Shown here piece after piece: positions 1-5,365 of a DNA stretch of 11,132 bases (position 1 is the first letter of the stretch; every line of letters starts with the position of its first letter). Source of the stretch: Lachnospiraceae bacterium (lineage in GTDB: Bacteria; Bacillota; Clostridia; Lachnospirales; Lachnospiraceae); assembly GCA_017443685.1 (NCBI GenBank), contig JAFSYD010000109.1:1-11132 (forward strand), given 5' to 3'. The translations under genes were made by a program, and so were the position numbers. The notes under the pieces are model-generated. The model saw nothing but the letters and a program-made list of their open reading frames with translations. It was not told where the DNA came from and did not search any database.

Positions 1-725
1 ATATCAGCGGACTGCCGGGAATGCTGCTTTCGATGGCGAATGCCGACCGGACCGAGCCGGTAGTGATGATCGGGCCGCGGGGATTGGAATATGTGGTGAG
101 TCATCTGCGGGTGATCGCGCCGGAGCTGCCGTTTGCCCTTGTTTTTGAAGAGATGGACGAGCCTGAGGTGGATTTTGTCTTAAGCGGGTACCATATCCAT
201 GCGTTCCGGGTGAACCACAATGTGACCTGCTACGGCTATGTGATCGAGATCCCGCGTGCCGGAAAGTTCGACGCCGACGCGGCGAAGCGGCTCGAAATTC
301 CGCTCAAATGCTGGAATCCGCTGCAAAAGGGGCAGACCGTGACCGCGGAGGGCAAGACCTATACGCCGGATATGGTGATGGGGCCGGACCGGCGGGGAAT
401 TAAGGTTGCTTATGTGACGGATACCCGCCCGACGAAGGGGATCGTTGAAGCCGTATACGGTGCGGATCTGTTTGTCTGCGAAGGGATGTACGGCGACAGG
501 GAAAAAGCGGTCGATGCGAAAAAGAAGAAGCATATGACCTTTTACGAGGCGGCACGGATGGCGGCGGATGCACAGGTCGGTGAGATGTGGCTGACCCATT
601 TTTCCCCGTCCATGGTGGGGCCGGATCGGTATATGAATGAAGTTAAAAGTATATTTAACAATGCGAAACTGGGCAAAGATGGGAAAAGCAAGACCATTGC
701 CTTTGTGGATGAGGAGGAAACATAG
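1..725 (+). CDS. rnz: Ribonuclease Z (tRNA 3' processing endonuclease), 5'-truncated by the window
   Basis: This zinc-dependent metallo-beta-lactamase-fold enzyme cuts the 3' trailer from tRNA precursors, mainly those without encoded CCA. The frame is already open at base 3 and reads ISGLPG. In RNase Z these residues directly follow the HxHxDH metal motif, and bases 1-2 (at) fit the end of a CAT codon for the last His of that motif, so roughly the first 60-70 codons lie before the window. The ATG at base 21 is internal. Visible family motifs are NHNVTCYGY (His at base 216), the metal ligand Asp in TDTRP (base 420), EGMYGDRE followed by KKKHMTF (His at 531), and the LTHFSPS ligand His (597). 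The gene ends TAG at 725, and its last codons contain the AGGAGG ribosome site of the next gene. Both tRNA genes in this window lack encoded CCA, which fits a role for this enzyme. The family call is very secure. Confidence 0.96.
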   Translation, partial: ISGLPGMLLSMANADRTEPVVMIGPRGLEYVVSHLRVIAPELPFALVFEEMDEPEVDFVLSGYHIHAFRVNHNVTCYGYVIEIPRAGKFDADAAKRLEIPLKCWNPLQKGQTVTAEGKTYTPDMVMGPDRRGIKVAYVTDTRPTKGIVEAVYGADLFVCEGMYGDREKAVDAKKKKHMTFYEAARMAADAQVGEMWLTHFSPSMVGPDRYMNEVKSIFNNAKLGKDGKSKTIAFVDEEET

Positions 726-1301
726 GTGAGAAACGTCATCCGAATCGGGATTGTTGTGATCGTTTGCGCAAGTCTTGTGGTCGGGTATTACTTTTATCTG
801 TCGCGGCGTGTCACGTCTGCGGACGATGTTCTTGTCGGGGAGCAAAGTGAGGTCGATAAGGTTTTAGAAAGAGATATGATCTTGAACTATCCCCTGACTC
901 CGCGCGAAACGATCAAGTTTTATAATCGTATTTTAAAATTGTATTACGACCCGAATACGACAGATGAACAGGTGGAGAAGCTTTGTGACCAGGCGATGAT
1001 GCTGTTCGATCCGGCGCTGTTACAGCAGAACCCGCGGGATGTTTATGTCGCCAATGTAAAAGCTGAGATCAAAGATTTTCGTGAAAGGAAAAAGAGGATC
1101 GTTACCACGGATGTCTGCGATACGTCCGATGTCATTTACAAAAAAATGAACGGCGACGATATGGCGTATGTGCTGGCGTATTATTTCATATCCGAGGGCA
1201 GCGACTATCAGGCGACATATCAGAAATACGCGCTGCGGAAGGATGATTTTGGCAATTATAAGATTCTCGCGTTCCAGCTTTCGGATGAGAACGGGGATTG
1301 A
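726..1301 (+). CDS. Membrane-anchored protein of unknown function (DUF6715-like), 191 aa
   Basis: The GTG start at 726 directly follows the rnz stop codon. AGGAGG within the final rnz codons supplies the ribosome site, so translation is probably coupled. One hydrophobic helix at about residues 5-26 ([20 protein letters not shown]), preceded by Arg, predicts a single-pass anchor with the rest outside the membrane. The soluble part has a conserved-looking core: [20 protein letters not shown] near residues 55-74, a Cys-containing helical stretch ([18 protein letters not shown]), and a C-terminal [16 protein letters not shown] segment resembling the SnoaL/NTF2-like style of small extracytoplasmic domains. 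From memory this pattern matches the Lachnospiraceae family called DUF6715, but I could not verify the number. Its position between rnz and tsaD suggests co-expression with housekeeping genes. No catalytic motif is evident and no function should be assumed. Confidence 0.88.
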   Translation: MRNVIRIGIVVIVCASLVVGYYFYLSRRVTSADDVLVGEQSEVDKVLERDMILNYPLTPRETIKFYNRILKLYYDPNTTDEQVEKLCDQAMMLFDPALLQQNPRDVYVANVKAEIKDFRERKKRIVTTDVCDTSDVIYKKMNGDDMAYVLAYYFISEGSDYQATYQKYALRKDDFGNYKILAFQLSDENGD

Positions 1302-1318
1302 GAGTTAGGGAAGAACCT

Positions 1319-2335
1319 ATGTCGGACATAACAATACTGGCGATCGAAAGCTCCTGCGACGAGACCGCCGCCGCGGTGGTGAAAAACGGCCGCGAGGTGA
1401 AAAGTAATATCATTTCCACGCAGATTCCGATCCATACCCTATACGGGGGAGTGGTGCCGGAGATCGCGTCAAGAAAGCATATCGAGCGGATCAATCAGGT
1501 CATTCGCGAGGCATTAAAGGAAGCGGGGGCAACCCTCCGTGATATGGATGCGATCGCGGTCACTTATGGGCCGGGGCTTGTAGGGGCGCTTCTGGTTGGT
1601 GTCGCGGAGGCGAAGGCGATCGCCTATGCCCTGCATAAGCCGCTCATCGGTGTCCATCATATCGAAGGACATATCAGCGCGAATTATATTGAAGATAAGG
1701 ATTTAAAGCCGCCCTTTTTGTGTCTTGTCGTATCGGGCGGGCATACGCATCTGGTGCGTGTGACCGATTACGGGAAGTATGAGATCCTGGGACGGACCGT
1801 GGATGACGCGGCGGGAGAGGCGTTTGATAAGGTGGCGCGGGCGATCGGGCTTGGCTATCCGGGCGGGCCGAAGATCGAGGAAGCGGCGAAACGCGGCGAT
1901 GCATCGACCGTGGTGTTCCCGCGGGCGAAGGTCGGGGACAGCGCGTATGATTTCTCGTTTTCCGGGATCAAGTCGGCGGTACTTAACTATATCAATGCCC
2001 GGCAGATGAAGGGCGGCCAGATCGTTCCGGAGAATATTGCGGCAAGCTTCCAGGAAGCGGTGGTCGGCGTGCTATGCGACCACGCGGCGGCGGCCATGGA
2101 CGAGTTCGGTGCCGATAAGTTCGCACTGGCGGGCGGTGTTGCGGCAAACGGGGCTTTGCGCGCCGGGATAGAGCAGATCTGCAGGGAAAAGGGTGCGAAG
2201 TTTTACTGTCCGTCGAAGCTGCTTTGTACGGATAACGCGGCGATGATCGGTGCGGCGGGATATTATTCCTATCTTGCCGGAAGGCGGGATGACTGGAGCT
2301 TAAATGCCGTGCCCGGATTGAAGCTGGGGGCTTAA
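1319..2335 (+). CDS. tsaD: tRNA N6-adenosine threonylcarbamoyltransferase TsaD
   Basis: TsaD transfers the threonylcarbamoyl group from threonylcarbamoyl-AMP to A37 of tRNAs that read ANN codons, working in the cytoplasm with TsaB and TsaE. The 338-residue product has the family's normal length. Clear ASKHA/Kae1 signatures are AIESSCDET (residues 8-16), VPEIASRKH (46-54), [11 protein letters not shown] (84-94), the iron-binding HIEGH motif (His114 and His118), SGGHTHL (139-145), [10 protein letters not shown] (272-281) and the third metal ligand Asp305 in CTDNAAMI. I chose ATG 1319 because AGGG at 1307-1310 sits 8 bases upstream and the protein then begins right at the family N-terminus. An in-frame TTG at 1298, overlapping the previous stop, would add seven residues and is less likely. 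It is the third gene of the rnz-ispD run. TsaB and TsaE are not in the window. Confidence 0.97.
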   Translation: MSDITILAIESSCDETAAAVVKNGREVKSNIISTQIPIHTLYGGVVPEIASRKHIERINQVIREALKEAGATLRDMDAIAVTYGPGLVGALLVGVAEAKAIAYALHKPLIGVHHIEGHISANYIEDKDLKPPFLCLVVSGGHTHLVRVTDYGKYEILGRTVDDAAGEAFDKVARAIGLGYPGGPKIEEAAKRGDASTVVFPRAKVGDSAYDFSFSGIKSAVLNYINARQMKGGQIVPENIAASFQEAVVGVLCDHAAAAMDEFGADKFALAGGVAANGALRAGIEQICREKGAKFYCPSKLLCTDNAAMIGAAGYYSYLAGRRDDWSLNAVPGLKLGA

Positions 2336-2336
2336 G

Positions 2337-3200
2337 GTGGAGATCAGAAAAAATACCGCGGCGGTGATCCTTGCGGCGGGAAGCGGAAAACGGATGGGAG
2401 GGGCAACGGCGAAGCAGTTTTTGCCGTTATGCGGCAAGCCGGTGCTGTATTGGACGCTGAAGGCGTTTGAGGAGAGCGTGACGGAAGATGTGGTGCTTGT
2501 CGTATCGGATGAGGAAGCGAAAAGCTTCTGTCAAAAGGAGATCATAGAAAAATATGGTTTTGGAAAGGTGCGCGGCATAACCTTCGGCGGCGCGGAACGT
2601 TATGATTCGGTGTGGCGGGGGCTTGCGTGCTTAAAGATGCTCGAAAGCCTTTCCGAAACGACAGAGGAATCGGCAGGAGCCGGTGGAAAAGGCGTGTTCG
2701 CCGTGCCGGATCCTTCGATGCATGTGTCTTATGAACGCAGCGGGTCCGATGACGCGGACGGATCCGGCGAAATGACTCCAGAGCTGGTCGCGATCCACGA
2801 CGGCGCGCGTTGTCTCGTGACGCCTGCGATCATCAGCCGGGCGTTTGCCGATGCCGAAACATACGGCGCGGCGGTTTGTGCCATGCCGGTCAAGGATACG
2901 ATCAAGATCGCGGATGAAGGCGGCTTTGCCAAGGAGACGCCCGATCGCAGAACGTTGTTTTTGATGCAGACGCCGCAGACCTTTTCTTTTCCTCTGATCC
3001 ATGACGCATACGAAGCATTTGTCCGGGCGAAGGAAAGGGAAGAAAACGGCGGAAAATACGCGGCAGTAACGGATGATGCCGAGGTGCTCGAATGGATGAC
3101 AGGGAAGCAGTCATTTTTATCGGAGGGAAGCTACGAGAATATCAAGATCACAACGCCGGAGGATATGCTTTTGGCGGAGGCGATCATAAAGAGTCGATAA
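2337..3200 (+). CDS. ispD: 2-C-methyl-D-erythritol 4-phosphate cytidylyltransferase (IspD) with a ~45-residue insertion
   Basis: IspD couples CTP to methylerythritol phosphate, the third step of the MEP isoprenoid route. Motifs in order are the CTP-binding AAGSGKRMGG..KQF (residues 13-28; Arg19 and Lys26 are the usual catalytic pair), GGAERYDSV (84-92), HDGARCLVT (154-162), PVKDTIK (184-190), QTPQTF (211-216), VTDDAEVLE (244-252) and ENIKITTPED (267-276). The GTG start lies one base after the tsaD stop. The Shine-Dalgarno is weak (GGGGG at 2326-2330), which points to coupled translation. At 287 residues it is about 50 longer than usual: the extra part, residues ~103-148, is Ser/Glu/Gly/Asp rich and sits between the GGAERYDSV loop and HDGAR. 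The paralogue TarI (ribitol-5-phosphate cytidylyltransferase) is the main alternative. The housekeeping context and motif set favour IspD. Confidence 0.9.
   Translation: MEIRKNTAAVILAAGSGKRMGGATAKQFLPLCGKPVLYWTLKAFEESVTEDVVLVVSDEEAKSFCQKEIIEKYGFGKVRGITFGGAERYDSVWRGLACLKMLESLSETTEESAGAGGKGVFAVPDPSMHVSYERSGSDDADGSGEMTPELVAIHDGARCLVTPAIISRAFADAETYGAAVCAMPVKDTIKIADEGGFAKETPDRRTLFLMQTPQTFSFPLIHDAYEAFVRAKEREENGGKYAAVTDDAEVLEWMTGKQSFLSEGSYENIKITTPEDMLLAEAIIKSR
2640..2785 (+). repeat. Inverted-repeat-bearing insertion inside ispD
   Basis: The extra coding segment of ispD contains a 9-bp perfect inverted repeat, GCCGGATCC at 2705-2713 and GGATCCGGC at 2760-2768. A smaller hairpin lies inside it, GTCCG (2744-2748) and CGGAC (2755-2759) around a six-base loop. 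The segment keeps the reading frame. It looks like an inserted palindromic element that became a surface loop, but that origin is inference. The outer limits are approximate and come from where similarity to ordinary IspD stops. Confidence 0.4.
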
Positions 3201-3256
3201 GTGCCTCCGATCTGTGATGGTGTGGAACAACTCTTAAGGAAGGCTCGGCCGAGTGC

Positions 3257-3285
3257 AAAAAAGCCCCTTCCGTAAAGAGGGGGCT
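3257..3285 (-). terminator. Intrinsic terminator for the small - strand gene (possibly bidirectional)
   Basis: Read on the - strand, the hairpin AGCCCCCTC - TTTACG - GAAGGGGCT (3285-3262, 9-bp stem) is followed directly by a run of six T (3262-3257), a textbook Rho-independent terminator. It lies about 25 bases after the stop codon of the small - strand gene at 3310. On the + strand the same stem follows ispD by about 60 bases but has no T-run (CATAAACTAATT), so it would end the ispD operon only weakly. Confidence 0.8.
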
Positions 3286-3309
3286 CATAAACTAATTATT
3301 ATCGCTCTT

Positions 3310-3450
3310 TTATCTGTTATCTTCCTCAAGTTCCTTGATTTTTCTTTTGGCCTCATCTAAATCTTTGCAGCCATCGAGGATCATTCCTACCATCTGCAAA
3401 ATCTTGCCAAATTGTAAATCTGTCATATAATCCATCTCCTTTACTGGCAT
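3310..3450 (-). CDS. Small uncharacterised protein, 46 aa (or 38 aa from an internal start)
   Basis: A short - strand frame runs from ATG 3450 to TAA 3310. From the inner ATG at 3426 the product is MTDLQFGKILQMVGMILDGC followed by a highly charged helix (DLDEAKRKIKELEEDNR), 38 residues. Two starts are plausible: ATG 3450 is preceded by AAAGGAG with 8 bases of spacing, and ATG 3426 by a second AAAGGAG with 9 bases of spacing. A third in-frame ATG at 3435 has no proper spacing. The protein is an amphipathic, then charged, alpha-helical chain with no membrane segment and one Cys. I have an unverified impression that MTD-x-QF-type small proteins recur in Clostridia. The gene lies 34 bases downstream of tRNA-Ser(TGA) on the same strand and is closed by the terminator at 3257-3285, so it may be transcribed with the tRNA. 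Function unknown. Confidence 0.72.
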   Translation of the reverse strand: MPVKEMDYMTDLQFGKILQMVGMILDGCKDLDEAKRKIKELEEDNR

Positions 3451-3484
3451 AGCACCGACTCCTTTATATTAAGCTATTCTACAG

Positions 3485-3570
3485 CGGAGAGTGTGGGATT
3501 CGAACCCACGCGCCCTTGCGGACAAACGGTTTTCAAGACCGCCTCGTTATGACCACTTCGATAACTCTCC
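3485..3570 (-). tRNA. tRNA-Ser (anticodon TGA)
   Basis: Read on the - strand, the 7-bp acceptor stem is GGAGAGT / ACTCTCC with discriminator G. The anticodon stem GCGGT/ACCGT encloses the loop CTTGAAA, giving anticodon TGA (+ strand 3533-3535), which reads UCA. The T-arm GTGGG-TTCGAAT-CCCAC is perfect, and a long variable arm of the serine type (TCCGCAAGGGC region) is present. CCA is not encoded: CTG follows the discriminator. The 3' end would therefore be made by RNase Z cleavage and CCA addition. Confidence 0.96.
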
Positions 3571-3653
3571 GAACGTCGTAAAGTGTGTGTGATCTTCCGC
3601 CGGCCGGACAAAAGCAAACGGGAAAAAATCGCACTCTTTTTACGGCAAGCAAT

Positions 3654-3683
3654 ATCATAGCATGAATCGGAAAGATTTGTCAA
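3654..3683 (-). promoter_or_regulatory. Sigma70-type promoter for tRNA-Ser(TGA)
   Basis: On the - strand, a perfect -35 box TTGACA (3683-3678), an 18-bp spacer and the -10 box TATGAT (3659-3654) point at tRNA-Ser(TGA). The predicted start near 3647 gives a leader of about 77 bases before the mature tRNA. Confidence 0.75.
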
Positions 3684-3691
3684 ATTTTTAC

Positions 3692-3720
3692 TTGTATGTT
3701 TTCAAAAAATGTGATAATAT
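3692..3720 (+). promoter_or_regulatory. Sigma70-type promoter for tRNA-Ser(GGA)
   Basis: TTGTAT (3692-3697), 17 bp, then TAATAT (3715-3720). The overlapping register TGTGATAAT (3710-3718) is an extended -10 alternative. It starts a leader of about 55-60 bases before tRNA-Ser(GGA). Its -35 box lies only 8 bp from that of the divergent promoter, so the two could compete for polymerase. Confidence 0.6.
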
Positions 3721-3784
3721 TATGCACGGTCGTTCGAGTAAGGCAGATAATGCGGGCATTATCGAAAGCCGAACTTGTTCCATT

Positions 3785-3874
3785 GGAGAAGTACCCAAGC
3801 TGGCCGAAGGGGCTCCCCTGGAAAGGGAGTAGGTCGTTGATAGCGGCGCGTGGGTTCAAATCCCACCTTCTCCG
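3785..3874 (+). tRNA. tRNA-Ser (anticodon GGA)
   Basis: Acceptor stem GGAGAAG / CTTCTCC (7 bp) with discriminator G. The anticodon stem CTCCC/GGGAG closes the loop CTGGAAA, giving anticodon GGA at 3820-3822 (reads UCU/UCC). A long class II variable arm (about 3830-3848) and the T-arm GTGGG-TTCAAAT-CCCAC are present. CCA is not encoded: GTT follows. Total length is 90 bases, normal for a serine tRNA. Confidence 0.97.
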
Positions 3875-3893
3875 GTTCATATTTTTAAAAAGA

Positions 3894-3925
3894 ATGCTTC
3901 TGATGATGCCATCGGGAGCATTTTT
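3894..3925 (+). terminator. Intrinsic terminator after tRNA-Ser(GGA)
   Basis: A 12-bp stem, ATGCTTCTGATG (3894-3905) with CATCGGGAGCAT (3910-3921) including two G-T pairs, encloses a four-base loop ATGC. It is followed by TTTT, and a further T-rich stretch continues to about 3934. It closes the single-tRNA transcript and separates it from the PAP2 gene, whose own promoter I cannot place with confidence. Confidence 0.88.
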
Positions 3926-3955
3926 GGAATTTTTCAGAAAGCAAAGGTTATGATC

Positions 3956-4903
3956 ATGAAAGAAAAAAAACAGTTTCTCCCGGCAGCGGTACTTTTAGGG
4001 ATGTTTCTGCTATGGACCATTCTGGTCAAAACGGTCGATGTGGCGGCGATCGGGCCGGAGGATACGAAGGTCGGTTTTTCACATCTGAACGGAGCGGTAC
4101 ATGAACTGTTCGGTTTTTCAAATCTGTGGTATACATTGACGAAGATCTCGGGATGTTTTGCGTTTTTAGTGATCGCGGTGTTTGCCCTGCTTGGCTTGAT
4201 CCAGATGATCGTACGAAAAGATATCCGTAAAGTCGACCGCCCCCTGCTTGCGCTCGGCGGGCTGTATGTCGTAACGGCGGTTCTTTATGTTTTTTTTGAG
4301 AAGGTTGTGGTCAATTACCGCCCGGTCATTTTGCCGGGAGAGGAACACGTCGAAGCGTCGTATCCGTCCACACATACCTTGCTGGCGGTTGTGGTTTTCG
4401 GGAGCGCGTTTTTGCTGTTCGGGCGCTACGTGCAGAACGAAACGGCACAGGCCATACTGCAGATCGTCAATGTGGTCCTTCTTGTGTTTACGGTTTTGGG
4501 ACGTCTGCTTTCGGGGGCGCACTGGCTGACGGATATTATCGGCGGGATCCTGCTTGGGGCGGGACTGGTATGTGCGTATGTGCCGCTGTCCAAAGGAAAG
4601 CGCAGACGTAAGAAAAGGATTAACGCGCAAAAGCAGCCGATGATCGAGGGGAACGACCGTGAGACCGTCGAAAAACAGCCGACGGCATCGGAAAAGAAGC
4701 CAACCATTTCGGAAAAACAGCCCATGGCCCCGGATAAGAAGCCGGCCATCTCTGAAAAGCAGTCGGCGATCGGAGAAAAGGGTTCGAATATTACGGAAAT
4801 AAAAACGGTGATCGAGAAAAAGCAATCCGCGAGCCTGGAAAAGAAATCGGATGATCCGGATAAGCCCCTTCCCGTTTCGGAAAGCCCGGCAGAAAATGAT
4901 TAA
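3956..4903 (+). CDS. PAP2-family membrane phosphatase with a repetitive charged tail
   Basis: An integral membrane phosphatase of the PAP2 superfamily, whose members remove phosphate from lipid phosphates such as undecaprenyl pyrophosphate or phosphatidic acid; the substrate here is unknown. About six membrane helices occur between residues 8 and 210. The three active-site blocks are present in slightly variant form: K116-x5-R122-P123, the block YPSTH (136-140) in place of PSGH, and G-R183-x5-H189-x3-D193 (GRLLSGAHWLTD). After helix six comes a basic stretch (KGKRRRKKR, 213-221), then a roughly 90-residue hydrophilic tail built on seven-residue units beginning EK or DK. ATG 3956 is preferred because AAAGG (3943-3947) sits 8 bases upstream. 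An ATG at 3950 is only 2 bases from it. The tail is not part of the usual PAP2 fold and probably lies in the cytoplasm. Confidence 0.88.
   Translation: MKEKKQFLPAAVLLGMFLLWTILVKTVDVAAIGPEDTKVGFSHLNGAVHELFGFSNLWYTLTKISGCFAFLVIAVFALLGLIQMIVRKDIRKVDRPLLALGGLYVVTAVLYVFFEKVVVNYRPVILPGEEHVEASYPSTHTLLAVVVFGSAFLLFGRYVQNETAQAILQIVNVVLLVFTVLGRLLSGAHWLTDIIGGILLGAGLVCAYVPLSKGKRRRKKRINAQKQPMIEGNDRETVEKQPTASEKKPTISEKQPMAPDKKPAISEKQSAIGEKGSNITEIKTVIEKKQSASLEKKSDDPDKPLPVSESPAEND
4670..4795 (+). repeat. 21-bp (7-residue) tandem repeat in the PAP2 C-terminal tail
   Basis: Six consecutive seven-residue units occur in frame: EKQPTAS, EKKPTIS, EKQPMAP, DKKPAIS, EKQSAIG, EKGSNIT. Degenerate continuations (EIKTVI, EKKQSAS, EKKSDDP) run to about 4860. 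The period is 21 bp. The pattern E/D-K-K/Q-P-x-x-S gives a Pro-rich, charge-balanced disordered chain. Copies differ mostly by base substitution, so the array is old enough to have diverged. Confidence 0.8.
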
Positions 4904-4923
4904 AAAGATTTTTTAAAATTATA

Positions 4924-4952
4924 TTGCATACAATTAAAATGTGTGCTATAAT
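4924..4952 (+). promoter_or_regulatory. Strong sigma70-type promoter for trxA
   Basis: TTGCAT (4924-4929), a 17-bp spacer and a perfect TATAAT (4947-4952) preceded by TGC, making an extended -10. The A/T-only stretch immediately upstream (about 4903-4924) resembles an UP element. The predicted start is near 4959, about 59 bases before the trxA ATG. The leader contains a small 5-bp dyad CCGGA/TCCGG (near 4964-4983). Confidence 0.85.
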
Positions 4953-5017
4953 GAGTCCACGAACCGGAAAAAGAACCATCCGGATGTATCAAAGGAATCA
5001 TCAGAGAGGAGATAACT

Positions 5018-5326
5018 ATGGCAGCGATCACATTGACAAACGAAAATTTTGAACAGGAAGTATTACAGTCGGATAAGCCGGTGCTGGTAGACTTTTGGGC
5101 GACCTGGTGCGGGCCGTGCCAGAAGCAGGGGCCCATCATCGAGGAGCTCGCGGACGAGCTTGCCGATGTGAAGGTAGCGAAGCTCGACGTTGACGAAGCA
5201 GATGACATCGCCGGGAATTACAACATCATGTCGATCCCGACCGTGATGGTATTCAAAGGCGGACAGATCGACAAGAAGGCAGTAGGCTTGCAGTCGAAGG
5301 AAAGCTTGCTTTCCATGCTGGCGTGA
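5018..5326 (+). CDS. trxA: Thioredoxin
   Basis: A cytoplasmic disulfide reductase of 102 residues, the full family length. It has the WCGPC active site (Cys31 and Cys34) preceded by VLVDFWAT, the buried Asp equivalent (Asp25), the cis-Pro loop SIPT (Pro74) and the final GLQSKESLLSML helix. The ATG at 5018 follows AGGAG (5007-5011) with six bases of spacing, behind a near-consensus promoter. One departure from the classic type is Q-K-Q-G-P in place of K-M-I/L-A-P after the active site. The next gene starts 39 bases later with no terminator between, so both are probably on one transcript. Confidence 0.95.
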   Translation: MAAITLTNENFEQEVLQSDKPVLVDFWATWCGPCQKQGPIIEELADELADVKVAKLDVDEADDIAGNYNIMSIPTVMVFKGGQIDKKAVGLQSKESLLSMLA

Positions 5327-5365
5327 CGTCTCGATCATAATTTGAATAATCTTACAGGACATACA

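Noticed and set aside
180..845. Long open frame on the - strand opposite rnz (221 codons)
   Set aside because: It is antisense to a well-supported enzyme, has no recognisable motifs, and shows an Arg/His-rich composition typical of the complement of GC-rich coding DNA.
1298..1318. TTG start for tsaD overlapping the previous stop codon
   Set aside because: The ATG at 1319 has a better ribosome site and gives the usual TsaD N-terminus and length.
3244..3253. 10-bp palindrome CTCGGCCGAG after ispD
   Set aside because: As a hairpin it has only three base pairs around a four-base loop and no T-run. It could be a protein site, but nothing else supports this.
3696..3953. 85-codon + strand frame across tRNA-Ser(GGA) and its terminator
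   Set aside because: It translates a tRNA and a terminator hairpin, which are clear structural RNA features. The - strand frames at 3474-3683 and 3680-3880 cross the tRNA genes in the same way.
4670..4860. Possible CRISPR array because of the regular 21-bp period
   Set aside because: The units are contiguous, in frame and diverged at wobble positions, with no constant repeat and spacer pattern. They are a protein repeat.
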